Shown here one piece after another: positions 21,338 through 31,341 of a stretch of 64,000 nucleotides of DNA. The position numbers were made by a program, and so were the translations under genes. How positions within the stretch are numbered: the first letter of the stretch is position 1; each line of letters opens with the position of its first letter. The stretch covers positions 519,589-583,588 of the forward strand of contig NC_018254.1 of the NCBI RefSeq assembly GCF_000227135.1, read 5' to 3'. The DNA is from Leishmania donovani. Taxonomy: Eukaryota; Euglenozoa; Kinetoplastea; Trypanosomatida; Trypanosomatidae. The notes under the pieces were generated by a model. That model saw nothing but the letters and a program-made list of their open reading frames with translations, made no database searches and had not been told where the DNA came from.

Positions 21338-22705
21338 AGGATGTGGGCCGCCCCAATGCACGACGGCGCCTCTGTCGGATGTCGTGTCTGTATTGTTGTG
21401 GTCGTTTGCACCTTAGAGGGAAGGAGAGTTGCTCTGGAGAAAGGGGAAGGGGACACCGGTGTATGCTTCAGAGGGCACGCCGACGCGCAGTCGCATCTTT
21501 CTCCCCTCCCCTCTTCCACCCGAGCGCCCTTGTCGTCTTCGCACATGTGGTGCGTCTGTCTGTCTGCCTGTGGCACCGTGTGCTTCTCTTGTATCCTCCG
21601 CCTCCTCCCTCACCGCAAAGGAAAACACAAATGTATGCGTGGTGGGGCGTCTCCCTCCCCCCCCCCCTTGTATGCGCGGGTGCGCGAATGGTGGTGGTGG
21701 TGGTGACGATGTGCAGTAGACGCGCCGGTGCCAAGATCGTTGGGTGCGCGCGTGTGTGTATGTGATGGCGCCCGTTTGCCCCCCCCCCGTCTTCTGCCCG
21801 CCCCCGCCCATCCTTTGAGCGTGTGTGTGTGTGTGATTTCCTTGTCTCTTCTCTCTCCCTCTGAGGGGCACTATGGGGTCTTTCTACGTCTGTTGTTCCG
21901 AAGAGGATGAGCCTCTACGCACAGGTGCGGGCAGGCGGGCGTGTCTCCGCAGAAGCCATCACCCCACCCCCACCCCTCCTTTTCCCTTTAAAGAACAAAA
22001 AAAACGAAAAGAACATCGCCAAAGGGCAATGCACGCATGCGTGCCATAGGGGGAGCGCGCGTGTGCGTGCACGAGGATACGCACACCTTTCCTTTTGTTT
22101 TTTCGCGCCGCCGCCTCCTCGTGCGGCGGTGACGTCGACCGTTTTTTGTCTTTCCTGCATAGCCAGGCACACAGGAATAAGAAGAGCCACGGCAGGAATG
22201 ACGGCATGCCTGCTTTTTCTTCCCTTCTCGCCCTCTCCCTCTCCATGTCTCCTGCCATGACGGCAGCCTCAGCCTCTCACCACTTCCTTGTGCAACGTCT
22301 TTCCTCCTCTTGTTTACATGGGCGCCTGAACGTTTTCTTTTTGGTGCTGCTCGCGATTTGGCACGGTGGCGGTGGCTCTCATTGCGCAGTCTGTCGTGCA
22401 TCAACACGCGCAAGATCCAGAGACACAGACAGGTGTCATCAAGACGCGCACCTCCTCTCACTCGCCCCTCCGCGCGATCTAACGTTTGGCGTGGACACGG
22501 TACTTTGTTTCGCTCCCTCCTTCCCCTCCCCCTTTCCCCAAGGGGCACACCCGCATGCATGAGTGGGACGTTTCTCTGCACCGTATACGAACCTAGTCCA
22601 TACTGCTTCATCGCGCACGCGCTCGCTCTCTGCGCTGGCAGTTCGCACTAGACAGCCAATAGTTAAACAAAAAAAGAGAACACAAAACGTTGCCAAAAAA
22701 AGAAA
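21338..22705. other. Intergenic region upstream of the cyclic-nucleotide-binding protein gene
   Basis: CT-, C- and GT-rich tracts (C runs near 21658-21668 and 21780-21788, GT run near 21821-21834). An AG at 22640-22641 follows a CT-rich stretch and may be the acceptor. No gene is seen on either strand. Confidence 0.6.
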
Positions 22706-25700
22706 ATGAGCGCTGGCACGACGTCTAGCGAGGCGAAGACCGCCACAGACGATTCGCAGCAGCGCACGCCCTCGATCTACACCAGCGAGGTGGTGCGAAA
22801 GATGTCACGGCACGGGTCAGCCCTGCCGCTATGCATGTCTCGCGCTCAGCACGAAGCACGCCGTCAGTCCGCATCCGTCCACTCCGCCAGCAAGCGACGT
22901 CATCGCCGTTCTAGCGGTTTTTTCCCCAGCTCAAACATTCCTCCGCTGATGGCGATGCCGGGGGGAAACGGCTGGGGCGCATTGATAAGCTGCGCCGAGG
23001 CGAACACCGAGGTATGGCGGGCGATCCAGATGTGCTCCTTCTATCCCAGCATGCGCGTCAGCGGCACCGCCTTCGAAAACTCCCTCAACCTGGCCCACCG
23101 GCAAAACACGCACGTCGCTAGCGGCTCATTCTGTTTGCCGTCGCACGGCCGGCTTGGGGGTGTCGACATCACCGGCGGCATTGTCCCTGTCCTGCAGGAT
23201 GACGGGCTACGCCAGCGCACAATGAGCATAAGCGTGGTACCTGACTCTTCTGCAACCCTGCGGGAGGCGCTGGAGGAATCGCGCTCCGTGCTAGAGCTGA
23301 GCCAAGGCAGCATTCGCGTTGCCTCTGCCGGCGGCGCTGGCACGTATGGCAGTGGCCGCAATTCTTTGTCTACCGCAGCAGATGCTGCCGCGCGCACGCT
23401 CTCATTCACGGGGGGCAGCAGCATGGTGCAGATGGCGTGCGCCATGAAGCGGGCCGCGATGTGGGAGGTGCTGGTTGTGACGGCCCTGTCACACCGAGCG
23501 ATGGAGGTCCGCTTCCGCCGCCAGCGGCTGCGCCGAGTGCTAGAGCGCCACCTTTTGCCCACGCTGCTGAAGCGCAAGCGCGAGACGGGGTCGGTGGTTC
23601 CCAACAGTGCTCGCTTAAAACGCAGCGCGAGCACCGGCAGTGGCGATGCCACCAGCCGAGGCGGGCTGCTCGACGATGCCGGCGCTGTACCGCAAGGCAC
23701 CTATCTCCGCGACCACGACGCCTTCTTTGACTCTCTGCACAACGCCACTCTCCTCCAATCTTTCGCCGAGACTATGACGCGGGAACGCTTCCTGCCAGGC
23801 GACATCATCGCAAGGGCCGGCGACTCTAGCCAGAAGGCCATGTACTTCCTTATCTCAGGCAAGTGCGAAGTGTGCACGGAGCGTGGGGAGAAGGATGGCG
23901 ACGACCCCAAGCGAGCTGACGGGGCGACTGCCGCGGATGGTAATGTGCGACATCATCAACGGAAAATTGGCGGCGGCGCTGCGTCCCGACCGATCAAGGA
24001 AGTGATCATGGCCGGCACCTCCTTTGGCGGCGTGTTTGGCGGCAGCGCTCTCTTCGCTGGCACCTACCGCGCGCTGTCGCAATGCATCGTGTGGGTGCTG
24101 CGGGCTGAGGAGTTTGAGGAGATCTTTCGCTCGTTCGCGGATCGCACGATGCTTGACAAGTACAAGGAGGCGCTTCGACAGCACAGTTTGTGGTGGCTGC
24201 AGCAGTGGTACCACCCTGCCAAGTGCTACGGGTCTATCCCCATTTACCGCAAGCTCACGAAGCGCATGTCCTCCTACCTGAGCGATTTCACTCCTGTTGT
24301 GAAGGTCCGCGGCGAGACCATCTTCTCCCACGGTGACGTTGCCGGCGACGTGTACTGCATGCTCGAGGGGACAGTGCTGCGGCGGACCAAAGGTGCAGCG
24401 GGAACGTACGGAGACGACGGCGTTGCGCAGCGTCTTGGCACCAACTCCTTCACTGCGCTCAACGTTATGGGTCGCTACCTCATGCTCGGTGAGGAGCCGC
24501 ACTTGGTCCCGGGGGTGCAGCCGTACACTTGCACCGTCAGCAGCCGTGTCGCGCTCTTTTTCAAGGTATCTGGCGAGCGGTTTGTGAACGCACTGCTCGA
24601 CGACCCGCTACTCTACGCACAGCTGCGGGGGCAACTGATGCGACAGCGGCAGGAAAACATGCGCCTTCACCTCGAGTGTCTCGCCTATGTACCACTGTTG
24701 CAGCGCTTCCCGGCCGAGAAGCGAGAGGAGCTCGTGCAGCACGCACGGCCACGCGTGATAGGCCGCTCCGTTTCGTTGTGCGATCCGGCGCAGCACATCT
24801 CTGATCTTCTCATTATCGTGAGCGGCAACGTCCGTGATCCGCGGCACTACAACCAGAAGGCCACCAAGCCCCTCGAGGTGCCGGCGTCGTGCGAGGTGGA
24901 AAACCCGGATGGCACTCCGGGCGAAGACAGTGGCGCTAACTCACGCGTCAGAAGCGGCAAGGCGGATCGGCGTCATGGTGCTCAGGGCCCGAAGTCAGGA
25001 CACGCAATGGATCGTGACACGGTTCCCGCCTCTGGCACTGCTATTGTTGATACGAATGCCACTGCCAGACTGGGCTCTCAAAGCAGGAGTTGCGAGGGTG
25101 GCGCCATGCGATGGAGCGCCCAGAACCCTCTCTCCGACGTCCCGGCCGACAGGGAGGCGGCGGCGGAGGAGGATGTAGTGGAGTGGAATTTCTCCTTTCG
25201 CGATGCGCCGCACTCGTCTGCATTTTCGGCCTCAGCGACTCCCTCGAACAACGTCGCGAACGTGAAGGCAGGCGGGGTATTCAGCACAGGCTCTGCCCCT
25301 GTGATCTCGGCGCAGCAGCAGTACCTACTGATGCTCGATTCGGCACCTCTCGTCTACCCCGACGAGTCGGAAGACATTAATCCAGCGCTGCCGGTGCAGC
25401 CGGCCCGCCGCTTCGTCGCAACCCTGGGAGGCAGCTGGGAGGCCCTTCTGTTGGACAAGTGGCCCAACGGCTGGGAGTCGGTGACGACGGTGGAGATGTG
25501 GGCCATTCCAACCCGTATGCTGCGCCTCGTGTACAACAGCTGTACCAAGCCGGTACAGCTGTCTATCTTGAACGGTTTACGGCACGCGCAGAAGGAGGCC
25601 CTGCAGCTGCCCACTCTCCCGCACACAAAGCTGCCACCGATGAGCATCTACACTCATCATGGGGAAGCAGTGATGGCAGCAGCGGCCACCGCCGCGAAGG

Positions 25701-26749
25701 GCAGCGGCGCGCCGCGGACAAAGGGTACCAGCCGGTGCGGCGGTGACAGGAAGGCGGCCCAACCCGCACCTAGCGGTTTGACTTCGGGGATTAGCGGCGA
25801 GGAGACCGGGGTGATGGAGGTGGGGACGCAGCACTCGGCTCTTACACGCAGCACTGGCCCAACGAAGTCAGCTACGCAAGCGGTCGCGGTGACGGCTGTC
25901 ATCAAGGAAGGAAATGGAAAGGCGCGCCAACTCGTCTCTGTTTCTGCCAGGCAGACGACACGTAGGACTACGCTGCCGCTTTCAAAGCAGAAGATCGCGC
26001 AGACCAGCCGTACCGGGGCAGACGCACCCCAGGACACTTCGTCGCGCGGGGACGAGACGCAGGCAAGCGCATCGGCGAGGCAGACCCAGGACGGTCGGAC
26101 GCGCAGCTTGCGGCGCCTCCGCGAGGCAGCCACTGCGCTAGGTGCTGGTAAGGTAATGCCTGCAGAACCTACCGTGGACCCCGCCTTGCTGGCCTGCTAC
26201 GACGGGGTGGTCGGCGCTGCCGATCCGCTGATGCTGCGGATTGTGCGCGACCCGGTGGCGGTGGTGCCGCCGCCGCGGGGCACACGCAGCGCCAAGCCGG
26301 CACCTGCCTCGATGAGATCAGCACAGCGGCTTCCACTGATTGCATCGTCTTCTGAAACTGCCTCGGCGGCAGCATGGCCGACTCTTCCCGTGTTACGGGA
26401 TCGCTGGTTTCACGCCGTGCCATCCTATGAACCCTTGCCAGGGACGGCGCACGGGGCGCAGACGCTGGCTTCGCCACCGGTGTTTGCGCCGAACTCGACA
26501 GCTCTTGCGTCCACCTGCATCTCTCCCATCCCCCAGCATGGCAAGAAGCTGGAGGGCTACGTGGCCTACTACGCCGCCACCGTCTCTCCGGCTCGTCCTG
26601 CCAGCAGGACAAGCATTGGCGGAACGTCAGTCACCGGGGCCGCAGTGGCGGTGCCGGCACCTGCTGTCACTCTGACGCGCTCTCCATCGCCGACGGAGCT
26701 AGGCATGAACAACATTCATTTGCCGAAGCGCCGCGCCTACGCCGTTTGA
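22706..26749 (+). CDS. Large protein with tandem cyclic-nucleotide-binding-like domains
   Basis: A 1347-residue protein of unknown role with at least two cNMP-binding folds. Domain 1 spans about 350-490: FLPGDIIARAGDSSQKAMYF, LISGKCEV, then after an insert FGGVFGGSALFAGTYRA. Domain 2 spans about 520-645: VKVRGETIFSHGDVAGDVYC, MLEGTVLRR, then a diverged remainder. A possible third, more diverged unit at about 655-715 has LLQRFPAEKREEL and SDLLIIVSGNV. In true cAMP or cGMP sites the phosphate cassette reads FGE..AL....RAA. Domain 1 keeps the shape and the Arg but lacks the Glu, so ligand binding is doubtful or altered, as reported for some kinetoplastid proteins. The N-terminal ~230 residues and everything after about 715 are low complexity (Ser/Ala/Gly/Thr), with a short folded patch near 910-970 (FVATLGGSWEALLLDKWPNG). 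No membrane span or kinase domain is visible. Confidence 0.8.
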   Translation: MSAGTTSSEAKTATDDSQQRTPSIYTSEVVRKMSRHGSALPLCMSRAQHEARRQSASVHSASKRRHRRSSGFFPSSNIPPLMAMPGGNGWGALISCAEANTEVWRAIQMCSFYPSMRVSGTAFENSLNLAHRQNTHVASGSFCLPSHGRLGGVDITGGIVPVLQDDGLRQRTMSISVVPDSSATLREALEESRSVLELSQGSIRVASAGGAGTYGSGRNSLSTAADAAARTLSFTGGSSMVQMACAMKRAAMWEVLVVTALSHRAMEVRFRRQRLRRVLERHLLPTLLKRKRETGSVVPNSARLKRSASTGSGDATSRGGLLDDAGAVPQGTYLRDHDAFFDSLHNATLLQSFAETMTRERFLPGDIIARAGDSSQKAMYFLISGKCEVCTERGEKDGDDPKRADGATAADGNVRHHQRKIGGGAASRPIKEVIMAGTSFGGVFGGSALFAGTYRALSQCIVWVLRAEEFEEIFRSFADRTMLDKYKEALRQHSLWWLQQWYHPAKCYGSIPIYRKLTKRMSSYLSDFTPVVKVRGETIFSHGDVAGDVYCMLEGTVLRRTKGAAGTYGDDGVAQRLGTNSFTALNVMGRYLMLGEEPHLVPGVQPYTCTVSSRVALFFKVSGERFVNALLDDPLLYAQLRGQLMRQRQENMRLHLECLAYVPLLQRFPAEKREELVQHARPRVIGRSVSLCDPAQHISDLLIIVSGNVRDPRHYNQKATKPLEVPASCEVENPDGTPGEDSGANSRVRSGKADRRHGAQGPKSGHAMDRDTVPASGTAIVDTNATARLGSQSRSCEGGAMRWSAQNPLSDVPADREAAAEEDVVEWNFSFRDAPHSSAFSASATPSNNVANVKAGGVFSTGSAPVISAQQQYLLMLDSAPLVYPDESEDINPALPVQPARRFVATLGGSWEALLLDKWPNGWESVTTVEMWAIPTRMLRLVYNSCTKPVQLSILNGLRHAQKEALQLPTLPHTKLPPMSIYTHHGEAVMAAAATAAKGSGAPRTKGTSRCGGDRKAAQPAPSGLTSGISGEETGVMEVGTQHSALTRSTGPTKSATQAVAVTAVIKEGNGKARQLVSVSARQTTRRTTLPLSKQKIAQTSRTGADAPQDTSSRGDETQASASARQTQDGRTRSLRRLREAATALGAGKVMPAEPTVDPALLACYDGVVGAADPLMLRIVRDPVAVVPPPRGTRSAKPAPASMRSAQRLPLIASSSETASAAAWPTLPVLRDRWFHAVPSYEPLPGTAHGAQTLASPPVFAPNSTALASTCISPIPQHGKKLEGYVAYYAATVSPARPASRTSIGGTSVTGAAVAVPAPAVTLTRSPSPTELGMNNIHLPKRRAYAV

Positions 26750-29247
26750 GGCCCTGACGCGACTGTCGGAGGGGGGGAGGATTTGGAGGTTGGCGGTTAG
26801 TGACGTCACCTCCACCCTTAGTGTGGCGTCCATCCAATGAAAGGTCTGCGTTGGCCGTCGCCGCCGCGTGTCTGTGTAGGCACGGTGCCGCTGAAAGTGT
26901 GTCTCGCCACTGACTAGCAGACCGTGGCACATGCGCTCTCTCCGTCTGTGTCGCTCTCTTGTCTCTCTTTTCGTTCACGATGTTTTTCTTGGCTCTGGCT
27001 TCCCCACCACGTCAGCCGTGTCCAAGCTAAAGCACACACACACACACAGGAGGGAGCGAGAGAAAGCCGTCAGCCGGTCTGTGCGTGTGGTAAAGGACGA
27101 CTTGCATGATGCACATGTCGTCTTTATTATTTCTTCTCTTCGCGTGCTCGCGTTTGTCCTCGGTGACATGCACACGCCCATCACGTACGCCCTCCCACAC
27201 ACACACACACCCTAGGCAAGCGCAGGTATTCACACACACACACACACAAGCGTTCGCCTCGGCAAATACCCTCATCCTCCCTCATCATCATCCACCTCCC
27301 TCGCTTGCGTTTCTCAGCGTTGACGCACCAGGTTTACATTCACCAAGGCCGAACGGCTGCAGATGCGGGCGAATTAGTGCCGCAGTGAGGTGGAAAGGCG
27401 GGGGGTAGTGACCGGTGAGGCGGGAGCTGAGGTGAGGGAGTTCGTTACACACATCTGGGCGCATCGGGGTGGGGGCCGGCACTACAGGCCCCTCTCCCTC
27501 CTACTGCGGCTCAGACTTTGCTTTTCTGTCTCACCAATTTACCCCCACCTCCTGTCTTTGTTTTACTTGGCTGACCTGCTGTTTGCCGTTGTGTTTGTCC
27601 CTGTACCCGTCCCTTCGCCTCCCCCTCCCCCATTTCCGATCCCTTCGCTTCTGCTACCCTCAATCACTCTTTTTGTCTGTTTCTCGATGTTAAACTTATG
27701 AACCGCCTCTTTCCTTCACACGCACGTGCACATGTACATACACCTGAGGCGCTGCGGCGACTCCGGATCAACATTACATCTCTCCTTTCTACCGAAGGGG
27801 GGAGGGTCATCTTCGTTTCGCGCGCGTAACCCTTTTATGTTTGTTTGCATTTGTTGCCCCACCCCGACCTCATCCTCGCCCTCCACGGTGGAGCCGCGGT
27901 CTCCCCGCTTCACCTTCTCTTTGGCCCTCTCACGTGTACCTCACTCTCACTCTCCGGTTGCCGTCTTGCTCTCGGGCCTCATCTCGGCCGCACATGTGCC
28001 TCTCTGCTCCGTCGAGCCTTATACGGTTTTCCTTGTACGAAGAGGGCGGCATCAGCTGAATCCACTCAGCAAGATAAGAATTGTACACGTCAGCAAGCAA
28101 AAAAAAACATGAAGAGGCCCAATGCAGCACACGCTCAGCAAGTTCGGGGAGGAGTACGCATTTCTCCATGCCCCCCTCCCTCCCCACACTCTTCTCTTAC
28201 TGCTGCACACAGCACATCTCTGACGGGTGTGCCGCTCTTTGGAACCTCCTTTTTTTGGGGGGAGGGAGTGGAAGGAGAGTACGGCGACGAATGCGTCGCC
28301 TTCGGCGCTGAGGAGTGCACCTGGTGTTTGCCTCCCTGAATCCTGGGAAGGGCCGAGGGTGTGCTTGTGGAGTAGACTCGCATGCTGCAGTGCATGTTGA
28401 AGTGCGGCAGCGACTTGGCACCCACCCGCCTTTCCACCATCTCTTTGACACACCCACTTTGACGGCACGTGTCTGCCTGCGAGCTGCGAGCCGCCACTCG
28501 CGTGCGTGCCCCCCTCCCCCCCCCACCCCCCGCTCCTGAGGCAGTCACTCAAAGGCACCCCCTGCCTCACGGCTTCCCTTAGCCGTTTGCTTTTTCCATT
28601 GTCTCCGCTCTCCTCCTCCCCGCCTCCTTTCCTAAACCCTTGCCGCGCACTAAAAACACGCGCACACGGACTCGCGGACGAGGTGTGCTATCGCTGACCT
28701 TGTGCTGCCCCATCGGGCGATTCTCTTTCCCGCTCTTCTTCCCGCCGCCCATCACTCCTCAGCACGAGTGCGCGCCGTGTCGTTTTTTTCACTGTCGTGC
28801 TCCGCGCCACTTTCCCTCTTCCACGGACATATCGACGCTCACGCATATCTATAGAGGCGAGCAAGTGTGCATGCGAGGCGAAGCGTCGTCGTGAAAGCAG
28901 AAGAAACAACAGCGAGTGCCTGGTGCCCCTCCAACGCATTCTGCCCGCCCTCCTCCTCTTTCAACCCCACCACCGGCATCGGTGCCTACATTTCGCTATT
29001 GTGCTCTTCCTCCCCTTCCCCTCCCAACGCACCGCCTCTCTCAGGCTGCCTACATCCACCTATCCCTCCAAACACACACTCACGGCGGCGGAAGCGGCGC
29101 AGCGCTGTTCTCGGCACCTTCGACGCGCTGAGTGTCGCGTGCCCTGCGTTGGATCCTTTGCGCTCTGCCTTCACCGTTCTCGGGAGGCGTAACTCTTTGG
29201 TTTGCTTGTGCTGTTCACAGGTGGGCGGTTTTTCTTGGTCGCTGCTC
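26750..29247. other. 2.5 kb gene-free region
   Basis: Contains CA runs (27033-27048, 27199-27211, 27231-27248), long CT-rich stretches (27480-27700, 28600-28760) and G/C runs (near 28505-28530). I see no coding-like frame. It ends in GCTGTTCACAG at 29210-29220, the likely acceptor for the next gene. Confidence 0.6.
29205..29220 (+). promoter_or_regulatory. Putative spliced-leader acceptor for the coiled-coil protein gene
   Basis: Sequence ending TGTTCACAG at 29220, only 27 bases before the chosen ATG. It supports starting the protein at 29248 rather than at the far upstream in-frame ATG at 28867. Confidence 0.5.
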
Positions 29248-31341
29248 ATGCCAGACGTCAACTGGGCTCTTGAGGAGAATGGAGCTCACATCGCCGAGGT
29301 GTCTCACGAGGCGGTGCACGTCGCCAGCATCGCCTCCAACCTGCTGAAGCCCCGCGAAGACCAGCTTTGGATCACCGGCGACGCCCCGCAATACGTGACG
29401 GTGTCTCTCTCCCCATCCCACCCGCCGCTGCAGTACGCCGGGTGGCATGTGTGGCACGACTACCTTACCAATCCCCACATGGTTGAGATCGCGTCTGGTG
29501 CATCGCCAGACACGATGAGCGCCCTCCTTGTGTGCCAAGCACTACCCGGGGCTGGTACTCAGGTGTGGAAGCTTCCGCGTGCGATCCCGCAAGACCACCA
29601 ATACGTGCGCTTCCGGATTATGAGCACCTTCGGCCCAGGTCCGACGTACATGAACAACATCGTGCTACTGGAGAACGACCCTGGCCCGGGCTACAACGCG
29701 TACGGACAACACGTAGAAGACTCCGCGACTACAGCGGATGACATTCTTCGTGGAGAATCTGCTGCTCGGCACCCATCTGCCGCTGCAGCGTCGCCCTACA
29801 TGTCACCTCCGACATCCGTCTTGCGACCACCTGCTTTCGGTGGCGGCATGGACAGAAGCCCTCTACCGCGGCGGGCCCCACCGACGTCGGCGCTGCCTGG
29901 CGCCTCTCCCATCTCCACCGCAAACCCGCGCGACGATCGTTCGGCGGATGTCGGGGTGTTCATTGCCCCCGGGCCGTCTGCTTCAGCGCACCGCGGTGAG
30001 CGCGCGGACGGCGGCGCTGGCGGCCGCTCGCCGGGAGGAGCTCGCAGCAGCAGCCGCATGAGCCAACTGCTCCGTGACCTCGATGACGATATCAAGATGC
30101 TGAAGCCGATCAAGATCGTCAGTCCAAGAAAGAAGATGCTCTTGTGCGTGCCCCAGGACTCGCACGCGAAGTCGGCGGACAGCAGGAGCGAGGATGATTA
30201 CTTTGAGGCCCGGCAGGGCGGCGGCCATCGCGAAGGGAGCGCCAATGGTAAGGCCCACCACAGTGGCGAGAACGATTCTAGCGAGCATCGTCGTCACCAC
30301 CGGCATCACCGTCGCAGCAGTAGTCGCCGCCGGAATTTCAGTGGCCGCGAGGAGCGTAGCGACAACAGCAGGTCTGCGCAGCTGGAGGGCAGCCATGCAC
30401 CCCACTCAGTGCCGATGGGCGCCAAACAAATGGCTTTGGCAGTTTGGCCGCCGCCGGCGGTACCTCCCTCCGCAGTAGAGCTCAGCTCCCTGCACGGCGA
30501 GCGACTCAGTGCACTGGAGCAAGCAGTTGCAGTGCTGCACGCGACGGTGCAGCACCAGCGCGACGATCTCAGTATGATCAAGCGTGTGCTACTGCAGCAA
30601 GCAACGGAGCGCCGCAAGGAGGCGGCGCAGCGGTGCGAGGAAAAGCAGAAGATGGGCACCGTCGCCGTTGCGCTCCCAGCGGCACTGGCTGCACCGCCCG
30701 GCGCACCTTCATCGGCTGTCGCCGCCGACGCCAAGGCCCCTGTGTTACAGATAGCTGCACCCGATCAGCGTCTGACGCACCGCAGCATCACGGTCGGCTT
30801 TCCCGAAGACGCTCTGCGCACCTATGTCGAGTCCGTGCTAGACCACAAGCTGCGCAAGCAGATGAAAAAGGTCGAGGCAAAGTTGCTGCAGCGGTTGGAC
30901 AAGCAGCTGCATGATGTGATCAAGGTTCTCTCCGTCACCATTGAAGGCCGGCTGGCTGGGCTGGCCTCGTCAAGCGCGACGGCGCAGCAGCAGGCAGCGC
31001 CGTCACACCGGCCCTTCTATGCGGGGCGCTCGACGCCGACGCAAGCTGGCGGCCTGCCGACAGCCTCGTCCTCTGCTGTGCGCGACATACCTCGCAGCTC
31101 CGTCATGGGGGGCGGCCCCGGAATCGATCTTGGCGATGCCGCTTCCTCTCCCAGTTCATCGAAAGGGTATTACTATCACACACCGCTGACGCGCACTGGC
31201 TCAAGCGCGAGAGGGCCGGCGGGTGGCTCCGCTACCGCAGCGTTTCCGGTGTCTTATGTGGCTATGCGCAACTCGCCGAACGCCTATCGTGCCACCACCG
31301 GTGCACCACCTGTCTCCATCACCAAGGGCCGCTTCTTTTGA
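29248..31341 (+). CDS. Unknown protein: N-terminal beta domain plus coiled coils
   Basis: A 697-residue protein of unknown function. Residues 1-148 look like a compact beta-rich domain (for example QYVTVSLSPSHPPLQYAGWH, HQYVRFRIMSTFG and NNIVLLENDPG). The pattern recalls the galactose-binding or discoidin-like fold used at the ends of some cytoskeletal proteins; this is only an impression. Residues 150-290 are Ser/Pro/Ala-rich, and 330-375 are basic with His/Arg/Ser clusters. Helical coiled-coil segments lie at about 411-468 (LSALEQAVAVLHATVQ, then KRVLLQQATERRKEAAQ) and 526-572 (HKLRKQMKKVEAKLLQRLD). The tail is Gly/Ser-rich. No membrane span or signal peptide. The start is set by the acceptor at 29220 and the sharp change to protein-like composition at MPDVNWALEENG. 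A cytoskeletal or basal-body role would fit but is unproved. Confidence 0.75.
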   Translation: MPDVNWALEENGAHIAEVSHEAVHVASIASNLLKPREDQLWITGDAPQYVTVSLSPSHPPLQYAGWHVWHDYLTNPHMVEIASGASPDTMSALLVCQALPGAGTQVWKLPRAIPQDHQYVRFRIMSTFGPGPTYMNNIVLLENDPGPGYNAYGQHVEDSATTADDILRGESAARHPSAAAASPYMSPPTSVLRPPAFGGGMDRSPLPRRAPPTSALPGASPISTANPRDDRSADVGVFIAPGPSASAHRGERADGGAGGRSPGGARSSSRMSQLLRDLDDDIKMLKPIKIVSPRKKMLLCVPQDSHAKSADSRSEDDYFEARQGGGHREGSANGKAHHSGENDSSEHRRHHRHHRRSSSRRRNFSGREERSDNSRSAQLEGSHAPHSVPMGAKQMALAVWPPPAVPPSAVELSSLHGERLSALEQAVAVLHATVQHQRDDLSMIKRVLLQQATERRKEAAQRCEEKQKMGTVAVALPAALAAPPGAPSSAVAADAKAPVLQIAAPDQRLTHRSITVGFPEDALRTYVESVLDHKLRKQMKKVEAKLLQRLDKQLHDVIKVLSVTIEGRLAGLASSSATAQQQAAPSHRPFYAGRSTPTQAGGLPTASSSAVRDIPRSSVMGGGPGIDLGDAASSPSSSKGYYYHTPLTRTGSSARGPAGGSATAAFPVSYVAMRNSPNAYRATTGAPPVSITKGRFF

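Noticed and set aside
28867..29247. N-terminal extension of the coiled-coil protein
   Set aside because: Ser/Pro/Cys-rich from CT-rich DNA and interrupted by the acceptor at 29220.
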